Below the pieces are notes generated by a model. That model was not told the origin of the DNA. It saw nothing but the letters and a program-made list of their open reading frames with translations, and ran no database searches. From assembly GCA_007134225.1 (NCBI GenBank), contig SLLE01000076.1, positions 62,001-126,000 on the forward strand: a stretch of DNA of 64,000 nucleotides. Reading direction: 5' to 3'. A program made the translations under genes and the position numbers. Numbering within the stretch: the stretch's first letter is position 1; each line of letters begins with the position of its first letter. Origin of the DNA: Tindallia sp. GTDB taxonomy: Bacteria; Bacillota; Clostridia; Peptostreptococcales; Tindalliaceae. Positions 26,634-35,266 of this stretch are shown piece by piece.

Positions 26634-27974
26634 CTATTCTTCCTTAAGATCACTTTCCACAATGCACGTCATATTTTCTCTATCAATAATTCGAACCTGC
26701 ATATCTTTTTCGATTTTTTCACCACCTGCTGATCTTGCTTTCCAGAGTTCCCCGCGAACCATAATGAGCCCTTCCGGGTCAATGGTTTCCACCACTCTTG
26801 CCACGTCCATCATAAACTCACGGCTGCCATGGATAATCGGAGATTTTTTTAAGCGATAGATCCCCGCCAGCATGATCACCAGTACAACGGAGCCAATGAT
26901 TCCAATTCCAAAGGCCATAAAACGAAATTGTGCAAGCCATCGGTCAGAAACCAGCGGCTCTACAGGAAGATATAAAATACCCAATACCATACTAATCACA
27001 CCACCGACACCCAAAACCCCATAGGTTGGAGTGAGCGCTTCAGCAACCAGCAAACCAACCCCTAACACCATCAAAAGAGCTGCAAAGAGATTCACTTCAA
27101 AAAGACCCAGGCCGTATAAGGCCAATAATAATGAAATAGCTCCCAGAACTTCCGGCACAAAGGTTCCTGGCGAGCTGAAACCGATGATTAAACCGTAAAC
27201 TCCGATCAGTAAAAGAACAAACGTTATTTGAGGATTGCTGACAAGATGGGTAATTTTTTCCTGTGTCGTTTTCTCCATCTCTCGGGCGCTTGCATTTGAC
27301 GTGTTGAGCGTCACGATTCCAGACTCCAGCTCTATTTTTTCGCCATCAAGACTGTTTAAAAGTGAATCAAGGTTGCTTTCAATCAAATCAATCACACCCA
27401 ATTCCAGAGCTTCACCACCGCTCAAGGTCAGGTTTTCCGTGACAAACCGTTCAGCAATATCTCCAGGCCTGTCGCGGGCCTCAGCAATGCTTTTCATGTG
27501 ACCTGCCAAAAAGAGGATTGTTTTGTCGTCAGCAGCTGCACTCCCTTCCTCATCCGGTCTCACCATTACCGGCATTGCGGCACCAATGGTGGTCCCAGGA
27601 GCCATCGCTGCTTTATGTCCGCCAATCATAATAAAAGTACCGGCAGATGCGGCAATCCCACCTTGTGGAGAAACATACGTAATAATAGGAACATCCGCGC
27701 TGATCATGTCTCCCACAATATCTAAGGTGGCATTAACAAGACCGCCGGGGGTATTCAGAAGAATTACCAGAGCTTCAGCCCCATCTTTTTCAGCTACTTC
27801 AATGGATCGTCGAATATGATTGGTCGTTCCCGCCGTTACCATGCCTTCCACTTTCAGTGTGTACACAAAAGGCGAAGACTGGTTTTCTTCAGCTAAACCA
27901 ACAAGCGAAATTAAAAAAATCATCAGGGTCATTACCAATGCCACAATGGTTCTTCGATTATATAAATATTTCAA
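26634..27974 (-). CDS. NfeD, long-form membrane serine protease
   Basis: A membrane-bound, ClpP-like serine protease that partners slipins. Residues 1-30 form a signal or membrane segment. The protease domain follows, with ALVILLNTPGGLV and the likely nucleophile in GIAASAGTFIMIGG near 110. Four or five membrane helices (about 235-365) and a C-terminal OB-fold NfeD domain complete it. There are two adjacent TTG codons at the start; the second (27974) is better spaced from AAGGG. Long NfeD followed by slipin is a known conserved pair. Confidence 0.9.
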   Translation of the reverse strand: MKYLYNRRTIVALVMTLMIFLISLVGLAEENQSSPFVYTLKVEGMVTAGTTNHIRRSIEVAEKDGAEALVILLNTPGGLVNATLDIVGDMISADVPIITYVSPQGGIAASAGTFIMIGGHKAAMAPGTTIGAAMPVMVRPDEEGSAAADDKTILFLAGHMKSIAEARDRPGDIAERFVTENLTLSGGEALELGVIDLIESNLDSLLNSLDGEKIELESGIVTLNTSNASAREMEKTTQEKITHLVSNPQITFVLLLIGVYGLIIGFSSPGTFVPEVLGAISLLLALYGLGLFEVNLFAALLMVLGVGLLVAEALTPTYGVLGVGGVISMVLGILYLPVEPLVSDRWLAQFRFMAFGIGIIGSVVLVIMLAGIYRLKKSPIIHGSREFMMDVARVVETIDPEGLIMVRGELWKARSAGGEKIEKDMQVRIIDRENMTCIVESDLKEE

Positions 27975-28071
27975 CAAAATCCCTTCTTTCTGCCTTTGGA
28001 TATATCATAAAAGCGATTGAATATTTTATCACACTTAATAAATACCCAAAAATTAGCAATACAATAGAGAA

Positions 28072-28115
28072 GAGAAAAGAAAAAGAGAATACCTGTCACA
28101 GCATTCTCTTTTTCA
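28072..28115 (-). terminator. Terminator after ppdK
   Basis: AAAGAGAAT pairs with ATTCTCTTT and is followed by a long pyrimidine tract (TTTTTCTTTTCTC) on the minus strand. It lies just downstream of the ppdK stop at 28124. Confidence 0.85.
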
Positions 28116-28123
28116 TCTTTGCT

Positions 28124-30775
28124 TTATTCTTTTTCTGGCTCATGCATATCATTTAAGGGATGTCTTAAGGCTGCCTGAGCCGCAGCAAGCCTGGCAATAG
28201 GAACCCGGAACGGTGAACAGGAGACATAATCAAGACCGATCATATGACAAAACTCTACAGAATTCGGTTCGCCGCCATGTTCTCCACAAATTCCCAACTT
28301 AATGTCACTTCGTGTACTTCTTCCTTTTTCAATAGCCATTTTCATCATTTCTCCAACCCCTTTTCGATCAATCTGCTGAAAGGGGTCTTTTTCCAAAATA
28401 CCTTTATCCCGGTATTCTTTAATAAATCTGCCGGAATCATCTCTGGAGAACCCATAGGCCATTTGAGTCAGGTCATTGGTTCCAAAGGAGAAAAACTCAG
28501 CACCTTCTGCAATTTCATCGGCTACGATCGTTGCTCTGGGTATTTCAATCATGGTGCCAATCAGATAAGGTACCGTTACGCCGCTTTTTTCCAACACTTC
28601 CAGAATCACTTTTTCAACCAGTTCTTTAACATATTCAAATTCTTTCACTTCTCCTACCAGCGGTATCATAATTTCCGGGATTACTTCCTGATTTTCATTT
28701 TGTTTCAATTCGGTAGCTGCTTCCATAATTGCTCTTACCTGCATTTCATATATTTCCGGATACGTAACGGCTAATCGACAACCACGGTGACCTAACATGG
28801 GATTAACTTCTTTAAGTTCGAAGACTATTTCTTTGAGGCGATTATGCGGGACTCCCATTTCAGCTGCTAGTTTTTCTATATCTTCTTTTTCGGACGGCAA
28901 GAATTCATGAAGAGGAGGATCCAGTAATCGAATCGTAACCGGACGCGCACCCATCGCTTTGAAGATTCCAATAAAGTCTTCCTTTTGCATGGGCATCAAC
29001 TTATCCAATACTTTTCGCCTGTCATCTTCTGATCTTGAAAGAATCATCCTTCTCATGACAGAGATTCGATTGTCTTCAAAGAACATATGTTCCGTCCGGC
29101 AAAGACCGATTCCTTCCGCTCCATATTCAACTGCCTTGGCAGAATCTCTCGGTGTATCTGCATTCGTTCTCACCTTAAGTCGACGAACATTGTCCGCCCA
29201 TTTCATCAGGGTTAAAAACTGCCCCCCAAGGCTTGCATCCCTCGTTTCAATTTGTCCAGAATATACATTTCCGGTATTTCCATCAAGGGAAATATAATCA
29301 TCTGCTCCGAAAGACTCGGTCTCCGTTTTCATGATTCTTTCTGCTTCGTTAATGTTTAAATCACCGGCACCAGAAACACAGCATTTTCCCATTCCACGAG
29401 CTACAACTGCTGCATGGGATGTCATTCCGCCTTTTGCTGTTAAAATACCGGCTGACGCCACCATTCCCTCGATATCCTCCGGAGAAGTTTCATTTCTAAC
29501 GAGTATGGCTCGTTCGCCTGCGGCATCCGCTTTAACAGCTTCTTCCGATGTAAAGCAAATCTTTCCGGAAGCTGCCCCGGAAGATGCTGGCAGCCCTTTT
29601 GTGATCAGGGCAGCATTCTCAAGGGCTTTCTCATTAAAGGTCGGATGCAACAGTTGGTCTAAGTCATTGGGATCTAACCGCAATAGTGCTTCCTCTTTTG
29701 TAATCAAGGACTCATTCACCATATCTACCGCAATTTGAATGGCTGCATTGGCCGTGCGTTTACCAGTTCTTGTCTGAAGCATATAGAGTTTACCGGATTC
29801 AATGGTGAATTCAATATCCTGCATATCACGATAATGAATCTCCAACGATCTCGCCACTTCATTAAATTGATTATAAGCCTCCGGCATAATCTTCTTAAGC
29901 TCTTCAATATCACGAGGTGTTCGAATTCCAGCCACAACATCTTCTCCCTGAGCATTCATCAGAAACTCTCCATATAGTTTGTTTTCTCCTGTCGAAGGGT
30001 TTCTGGTAAACGCAACACCAGTCCCCGATTCATCACCCATATTACCAAATACCATTACCTGAACATTCACCGCCGTACCCATTTTATGAGGTATATCGTA
30101 ATGCTCCCGATATGTTCTGGCTCTTGGATTATTCCAGGATTTAAACACTGCTTCAACCGCCATCAATAACTGTTGTTGGGGATCCTGAGGAAAATCTTTT
30201 TTTGTTTCCTTTTTAACAACAGATTTGAATGATTCCACCAGTTCTTTAAGATCCTCTGTTGTTAGTTCCGTATCTGTTTCAATTCCTTTGTCACGCTTTT
30301 TTGTTTCCAGTAAATTATCAAATTTATACTTAGGTATCTCCAGCACCACATCACTGAACATTTGAATCAGCCTTCGGTAGCTGTCATAAGCAAAGCGTGG
30401 ATTTTCCGTTATGCTTGCCATTCCTTCTGCTGTTTCATCATTAAGACCCAGATTCAAAATAGTATCCATCATTCCTGGCATGGATACTGCCGCTCCAGAC
30501 CTCACGGAAACCAACAGAGGATTGGTCGGATCCCCGAACTTTTTATCCATTTCCTTTTCCATTTCCTGATGTTTATCATCAATTTGCTGCCGAAGCTCGT
30601 CCCAAATGATATTTCCTTTTTCGTAATACTCGATGCAAGCCTCCGTTGTAACAGTGTATCCTGCCGGCACCGGCAAACCGATATTGGTCATTTCTGACAG
30701 ATTCGACCCTTTCCCCCCTAAAAGAAATTTCATGTCTGCCGATCCTTCGCGAAAAGCATATACATACCTTTTCAA
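28124..30775 (-). CDS. ppdK: Pyruvate, phosphate dikinase
   Basis: Interconverts pyruvate, ATP and phosphate with phosphoenolpyruvate, AMP and diphosphate; in anaerobes it can work in glycolysis with pyrophosphate. The N-terminal nucleotide domain starts LLGGKGSNLSEM. The swivelling phosphohistidine is in GGMTSHAAVVARGMGK, and the C-terminal PEP/pyruvate barrel ends with CGEHGG. GGAGGTG lies six bases before a TTG at 30775, preferred over the ATG at 30790 that overlaps that site; length is 883 residues. It follows its regulatory protein by 19 bp and sits in the glycine T-box transcript. Confidence 0.96.
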   Translation of the reverse strand: MKRYVYAFREGSADMKFLLGGKGSNLSEMTNIGLPVPAGYTVTTEACIEYYEKGNIIWDELRQQIDDKHQEMEKEMDKKFGDPTNPLLVSVRSGAAVSMPGMMDTILNLGLNDETAEGMASITENPRFAYDSYRRLIQMFSDVVLEIPKYKFDNLLETKKRDKGIETDTELTTEDLKELVESFKSVVKKETKKDFPQDPQQQLLMAVEAVFKSWNNPRARTYREHYDIPHKMGTAVNVQVMVFGNMGDESGTGVAFTRNPSTGENKLYGEFLMNAQGEDVVAGIRTPRDIEELKKIMPEAYNQFNEVARSLEIHYRDMQDIEFTIESGKLYMLQTRTGKRTANAAIQIAVDMVNESLITKEEALLRLDPNDLDQLLHPTFNEKALENAALITKGLPASSGAASGKICFTSEEAVKADAAGERAILVRNETSPEDIEGMVASAGILTAKGGMTSHAAVVARGMGKCCVSGAGDLNINEAERIMKTETESFGADDYISLDGNTGNVYSGQIETRDASLGGQFLTLMKWADNVRRLKVRTNADTPRDSAKAVEYGAEGIGLCRTEHMFFEDNRISVMRRMILSRSEDDRRKVLDKLMPMQKEDFIGIFKAMGARPVTIRLLDPPLHEFLPSEKEDIEKLAAEMGVPHNRLKEIVFELKEVNPMLGHRGCRLAVTYPEIYEMQVRAIMEAATELKQNENQEVIPEIMIPLVGEVKEFEYVKELVEKVILEVLEKSGVTVPYLIGTMIEIPRATIVADEIAEGAEFFSFGTNDLTQMAYGFSRDDSGRFIKEYRDKGILEKDPFQQIDRKGVGEMMKMAIEKGRSTRSDIKLGICGEHGGEPNSVEFCHMIGLDYVSCSPFRVPIARLAAAQAALRHPLNDMHEPEKE

Positions 30776-30794
30776 GTCGCACACCTCCATTTTA

Positions 30795-31637
30795 TTATTT
30801 CAGTTTACCCACATTATACCCAATTTCTCTGCATATTTCCAAAATTATACTGGCACTCTCTTCGACGGCTCGAGCAGAAACATCAATGACCGGACAACTC
30901 AGCTTTCGCATGATTTCATCTGCATATTCAAGTTCTTCAATAATCCTTTGAATGCTGGCATAGTTAGCGCCATCTTTTAATCCCAGCGCCTTAATTCTTT
31001 CTTTTCTGATTTCAATCAGTTTATAAGGATCTGTTGTTAATCCGATAATTTTCTGCGAAGACACATCAAAAAGCTCCTTAGGCGGCTTTACTTCGGGTAC
31101 CAGAGGAACATTGGCCACTTTAATATTTCGATGAGCCAAATACATGCTCAAAGGTGTTTTTGAAGTTCTTGAAATACCAATTAAAACAATATCTGCTTTC
31201 TTTAACCCCCGCGGATCTTTACCATCATCATACTTAACAGCAAATTCAATGGCTTCGATCTTTCTAAAATATTCCTCATCCAACTTTCTAATCAACCCTG
31301 CTTCACCAATTGGTTTCATCTCAAACCTTTTTTCCAGTGTTTCCATGACGGAAGACATTAAATCAATAGTCAGAATTCTTCTTTTTGTCGCTTCCTGTAG
31401 CAGGTATTCTTTCACGTCTTCAAGGACAAGGGTAAACATAATGATTGAATCTTCAGGTGTTGCTTCCTCCAGCATATCTTCTATTTGAGCTTTTTCGGAT
31501 ACAAAAGAATGTCTTCGAATCTCATACTCCGTATAATCAAACTGGCTCAGCGCTGCTTTTGCAACCTGCTCTGCTGTTTCTCCAATGGAATCGGACACGA
31601 TTAAAATATTCATTTTTTCTCTCGAATCTTCCTGCAT
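30795..31637 (-). CDS. PPDK regulatory protein (PDRP1, DUF299)
   Basis: A bifunctional ADP-dependent kinase and phosphorylase that inactivates PPDK by phosphorylating a threonine next to its catalytic histidine, and reverses this. The P-loop-like GISRTSKTPLSMYLA lies near residue 150 and the N-terminal SDSIGETAEQVAKAAL is typical. The ATG at 31637 and the TTG at 31643 are both compatible with the GGAGGGGG upstream. It lies directly before its target gene ppdK, which supports the role. Related proteins act on PEP synthetase, but the neighbour decides for PPDK. Confidence 0.93.
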   Translation of the reverse strand: MQEDSREKMNILIVSDSIGETAEQVAKAALSQFDYTEYEIRRHSFVSEKAQIEDMLEEATPEDSIIMFTLVLEDVKEYLLQEATKRRILTIDLMSSVMETLEKRFEMKPIGEAGLIRKLDEEYFRKIEAIEFAVKYDDGKDPRGLKKADIVLIGISRTSKTPLSMYLAHRNIKVANVPLVPEVKPPKELFDVSSQKIIGLTTDPYKLIEIRKERIKALGLKDGANYASIQRIIEELEYADEIMRKLSCPVIDVSARAVEESASIILEICREIGYNVGKLK

Positions 31638-31665
31638 AATCAATTCCCCCTCCTGTCCCCTTTAT

Positions 31666-33054
31666 CTAAAAAGTCATTTTTTCAGCAAGATATTGTTCAA
31701 TTTGGTCCATTGATACCCGTTCCTGCTCCATTGAATCTCTGTGCCTAATTGTCACACTTCCGTCTTCAAGTGTGTCAAAATCGATGGTGATACAATACGG
31801 TGTACCAATTTCATCATGTCGACGATAACGCTTTCCAATACTACCCGCTTCATCGTAATCAATCATATGATTGGCAGCTAACTGATCATACAGCTTCTGA
31901 GCTTCTTCTGAAAGTTTCTTAGTTAATGGCAAAACAGCTGCTTTAAAAGGAGCCAGCGCAGGGTGCAATTTTAATACCACACGACTTTCTTTTTCGTTAA
32001 TCTCCTCTTCTTCATATGCATCCACCAAGAATGCCAATGCAACCCGGTCGACGCCTACAGAAGGCTCAATGCAGTAAGGAATATATTTTTCATTCGTCGT
32101 TGGATCCATATAATGGAAGTCCGTCCCAGAATGCTCACTATGCTGTTTCAGGTCAAAGTCTGTTCGATCAGCAATACCCCAAAGTTCTCCCCATCCAAAA
32201 GGAAATTTGAATTCAATGTCTGTCGTTGCATTACTATAATGGGATAGCTCCTCCGGTTCATGCTCTCTCATACGGATATTTTGTTCCTGAAGTCCCAGAC
32301 TTAGCAGCCAATTCCTGCAAAAATCTGACCAGTATTGAAACCATTCCATGTCGGTACCAGGCTGACAGAAAAACTCCAATTCCATTTGTTCAAACTCTCT
32401 GGTTCTAAAGGTAAAGTTCCCTGGAGTAATCTCATTTCGAAAGGCTTTACCAATTTGGCCAATACCGAAAGGTACTTTTTTTCTGGAAGAGCGCTGAACG
32501 TTCTTAAAGTTAACAAAAATCCCCTGAGCTGTTTCAGGTCGCAAGTATATTTGGGTACTGCTGTTTTCCGTAACACCCTGAAAGGTTTTAAACATCAGAT
32601 TAAATTCGCGAATTTCCGTAAAATTTTTCGCTCCACATTCAGGACAGGAAACGCCTTCCGTATCAATGAAGTCTTTCATTTTTTCAAGAGACCATCCATC
32701 GACATGGGCTTCTTCTGCATCCTCTTTCAAAAAATCTTCAATGATTTTATCTGCTCGGAACCTGCTTTTGCATTCTTTGCAATCCATTAACGGATCGCTA
32801 AATCCGCCGACATGCCCGGATGCTTCCCACGTTTTAGGATTCATCAAAATCGCAGAATCCAACCCTACGTTGTGAGGGTTTTGTTGAATAAACTTCGCCC
32901 ACCAGGCTTTTTTAACATTGTTTTTCAACTCTACTCCCAATGGTCCATAGTCCCATGTATTGGCCAAACCACCATATATTTCCGAGCCTGCGAATACAAA
33001 CCCTCTATTTTTGGCCATCGCTACGATCTTTTCCATACTTTTTTCCTGACTCAT
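31666..33054 (-). CDS. glyS: Glycyl-tRNA synthetase, homodimer type
   Basis: Charges tRNA-Gly. It is the single-chain class II type shared with archaea and eukaryotes, not the bacterial two-subunit form. The start is [20 protein letters not shown], motif 2 is [19 protein letters not shown], and the anticodon-binding domain is C-terminal. CKECK and CPECG in the insertion may bind zinc. The open frame extends to 33225 through the leader RNA, but AAAGGAGG before the ATG at 33054 sets the start; length is 462 residues. First gene of a T-box transcript with PDRP1 and ppdK. Confidence 0.97.
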   Translation of the reverse strand: MSQEKSMEKIVAMAKNRGFVFAGSEIYGGLANTWDYGPLGVELKNNVKKAWWAKFIQQNPHNVGLDSAILMNPKTWEASGHVGGFSDPLMDCKECKSRFRADKIIEDFLKEDAEEAHVDGWSLEKMKDFIDTEGVSCPECGAKNFTEIREFNLMFKTFQGVTENSSTQIYLRPETAQGIFVNFKNVQRSSRKKVPFGIGQIGKAFRNEITPGNFTFRTREFEQMELEFFCQPGTDMEWFQYWSDFCRNWLLSLGLQEQNIRMREHEPEELSHYSNATTDIEFKFPFGWGELWGIADRTDFDLKQHSEHSGTDFHYMDPTTNEKYIPYCIEPSVGVDRVALAFLVDAYEEEEINEKESRVVLKLHPALAPFKAAVLPLTKKLSEEAQKLYDQLAANHMIDYDEAGSIGKRYRRHDEIGTPYCITIDFDTLEDGSVTIRHRDSMEQERVSMDQIEQYLAEKMTF

Positions 33055-33078
33055 GTCGTTTCCTCCTTTAAAATTGTT

Positions 33079-33298
33079 CAAAAAAATGCCTTTCATCCCA
33101 ATAAAACCTAGGGACGAAAGACATATAACCTTCCGCGGTTCCACCCTATTTGACACAATGCTCGTGTCCACTTTGTCCTTAAGCTCCGAAGCGCCCTTCA
33201 CACCTATCCGGTACCAGGCTTTCACTCTTCCCGGCTCGCTTCAACCTTCCAGCATGTTACTCCTCTTCTTCATCGCTCTACAAGTATTAATGATACTT
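33079..33298 (-). ncRNA. T-box leader of glyS, specifier GGC (Gly)
   Basis: The T-box GGGTGGAACCGCGG is at 33146-33133. The specifier GGC is at 33195-33193 in the context GGC-G-CTTC-GGAG. The leader is about 220 nt, the compact form usual for glycine. A terminator stem (ATGTCTTTCGTCCC with GGGATGAAAGGCAT) and seven T residues end it. Confidence 0.92.
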
Positions 33299-33304
33299 AT
33301 AATG

Positions 33305-33333
33305 AATGTATCAGATTCAGATAAAACTGTCAA
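33305..33333 (-). promoter_or_regulatory. Promoter of the glyS T-box transcript
   Basis: TTGACA (33333-33328), a 17-bp spacer and TACATT (33310-33305), between the oxidoreductase stop and the glyS leader. Confidence 0.85.
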
Positions 33334-33377
33334 TTTTAGTATTCAAAGTCTTCTGGTAACAAGGTCTTTTCTTCAGC

Positions 33378-34373
33378 CTATAAATCGTTATAAAGGCTTA
33401 TTTTGCCAATATGTTCACCTTTTTCCAGTAAAGCATGTGCTTCGCTTACTTGTGTAAAGCCATAGGATTTATCATGCATTAAAACCTGTAACGTTCCTGT
33501 TTGCATTAAATTAGCTATTTTTACCAGTGTATCTCCCATTTCCTCTCTTCCGGACTCAGATAATAATGGCATTAAGAGGAATACCACATGAAGCGTTAGA
33601 CCCTTTGCGTGTAGAGGAGATAAGTCATGGGTGGATCTTGTATTGGTGGAAATGATAACACCTTTAGGAGCTGCCGCCCGGAAGGAACGATCAAGGTTTT
33701 CTTTTCCCACCGTGTCCAGAATAAGGTCAAACCCTCTTCCGTCTGTTAAACGACGGACATATTCTTCAACATTCTCTTTTGTATAATTTATCGTCTCATC
33801 TGCTCCAAGTTTCGAGGCGATTGCAGATTTTTCATCGTTGGAAACTGTAGCCGTCACATGTGCACCAAGATATTTAGCAAGCTGGACGGCCACATGACCC
33901 ACACCCCCGGTTCCACCATGAATCAGTACTCTATCACCTTTTTTAACTTTCCCTCTGTTGACCAGTGCTTCCCATGCCGTCAGTGACACTACCGGTAGCG
34001 CGGCTGCCTGAGACATTGATATTTTATCAGGTTTTTTGGCCAGCAGTCGTTCATCAATCACCATGTATTCCGCCAAAGCACCACAATGCCCCCTTACACC
34101 TCCGCCCAATGCAAAAACGTCCTCCCCTACCTTGAAATCCGTGACATCCGACGATACTTCCACGATTGTTCCCGCTGCATCTCCATGCAGCACCGCAGGA
34201 AAATCAGGTGTTGCCGCCAGGACCAGGCCGCTCCTGATTTTCGTATCGATGGGGTTCACACAAGAAGCCATTACTCTTATCTTTACATAACCAGGTTGTA
34301 AATCAGGCTCATCCACTTCTTGTTTAACAAACACATCCGGGTTACCGAATTCATTCATCACCATTGCTTTCAT
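33378..34373 (-). CDS. Zinc-independent MDR oxidoreductase (quinone oxidoreductase-like)
   Basis: An NAD(P)H-dependent medium-chain dehydrogenase/reductase of about 331 residues. It has the cofactor-binding loop HGGTGGVGHVAVQLAK near residue 150 and the N-terminal GroES-like half (ASCVNPIDTKIRSG). The catalytic zinc ligands of alcohol dehydrogenases are not evident, which fits the quinone reductase branch. AAGGGG lies eight bases before the ATG at 34373; the frame to 34433 is less likely. It is the last gene before the long non-coding region. Confidence 0.85.
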   Translation of the reverse strand: MKAMVMNEFGNPDVFVKQEVDEPDLQPGYVKIRVMASCVNPIDTKIRSGLVLAATPDFPAVLHGDAAGTIVEVSSDVTDFKVGEDVFALGGGVRGHCGALAEYMVIDERLLAKKPDKISMSQAAALPVVSLTAWEALVNRGKVKKGDRVLIHGGTGGVGHVAVQLAKYLGAHVTATVSNDEKSAIASKLGADETINYTKENVEEYVRRLTDGRGFDLILDTVGKENLDRSFRAAAPKGVIISTNTRSTHDLSPLHAKGLTLHVVFLLMPLLSESGREEMGDTLVKIANLMQTGTLQVLMHDKSYGFTQVSEAHALLEKGEHIGKISLYNDL

Positions 34374-34659
34374 TTCCAATTCCCCTTCCCTATTATTGAC
34401 CTTTTTACCCTTCTTAATAAATACATTACCCAATTTATAGTTTAATTACTTACCATTCATCTATGAATAACTCATACTCCGCTGTGCGTCCTGAATAAAG
34501 CAAGAAACCGAAAGAAGGGACGGATCACCGAGGATACGGTATTCTCACTATGAGCACACTTTTTCTCCAGATTGGAACGGAATGAGGGGGTAACATTTCA
34601 GGCAGCAGAAGATATATTTAAAATTTCATGAGTCAGCTCAGGGAATGATTGAGTAAGAC

Positions 34660-34688
34660 TTGACAAAAAAAAAGAAAAACGGTATTCT
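34660..34688 (+). promoter_or_regulatory. Candidate upstream promoter
   Basis: TTGACA (34660-34665), a 17-bp spacer that is mostly A, then TATTCT (34683-34688). It points toward the membrane protein gene about 580 bp away. Confidence 0.45.
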
Positions 34689-34898
34689 GTAACGAAAGAA
34701 GAAATATAGAAGTGTATTGGATCAAGTTAAATGTAGTTAGGTGTAGGCTTTTAACTCCTCGAAACAATTGGAATCAGAGGTGCATACCACGCATGTCTAA
34801 ACAACTTTTAAAGTCTCGCTATATTATTGATTGTTTTCAGATTTTTCAAACTTTTTACTCGAATTATCATGGTCTTAGTAAAGACATTTGATAGATTT

Positions 34899-34926
34899 TA
34901 TGATAATGAAGTAATTCATTATCATA
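34899..34926. promoter_or_regulatory. Perfect 12-bp inverted repeat, candidate operator
   Basis: TATGATAATGAA and TTCATTATCATA are exact complements separated by GTAA. GATAATGA and TCATTATC resemble Fur-box halves, but the six bases between them differ from the classical three. It lies 20 bp before a candidate -35 element. Confidence 0.55.
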
Positions 34927-34945
34927 GAAGGAACAATATGATTTT

Positions 34946-34975
34946 TTGCAATTACGAAAGGCTTAGTATTATGCT
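34946..34975 (+). promoter_or_regulatory. Candidate promoter of the membrane protein gene
   Basis: TTGCAA (34946-34951), an 18-bp spacer, and TATGCT (34970-34975). It would give a leader of about 285 nt. Confidence 0.4.
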
Positions 34976-35266
34976 ATCTTAGAGGGACAATCATAGATGA
35001 AGGGAGTGACTTAAAAAAAATATACTAAAAGAATTTAAAAAGATTGTTGAAGCGTAATCTTGTTTTAAGAGCTTTCTAAAGGCAATGGATCCAATCGTTT
35101 CACTGAAAACATATTGTTCTAAATACAGCCTGGAGGCCTTAGTAATATAGCTCTGAAGAGAAGAGTGGTCTATAGGCTATCTTCATGACAACTCGATCGT
35201 GCAGACCAATCATAAAATTTTCAAATGAGTAAGAATTAAACTAGAATTTCATAAGGAGGTTTTTTA

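Larger units (their letters stand above)
34434..35266. other. Non-coding stretch of about 830 bp
   Basis: No gene-like open frame was found on either strand. The stretch is AT-rich. It holds two candidate plus-strand promoters, a perfect 12-bp inverted repeat at 34899-34926, and about 285 nt between the second promoter and the GTG of the membrane protein gene. I see no known riboswitch. A decayed gene cannot be excluded. Confidence 0.6.

Noticed and set aside
33055..33225. N-terminal extension of glycyl-tRNA synthetase
   Set aside because: The extra codons fall within the T-box leader, and the downstream ATG has an ideal ribosome binding site and the family start.
34980..35266. Known riboswitch in the leader of the membrane protein gene
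   Set aside because: I looked for T-box, glycine, SAM, cobalamin, TPP and purine hallmarks and saw none.
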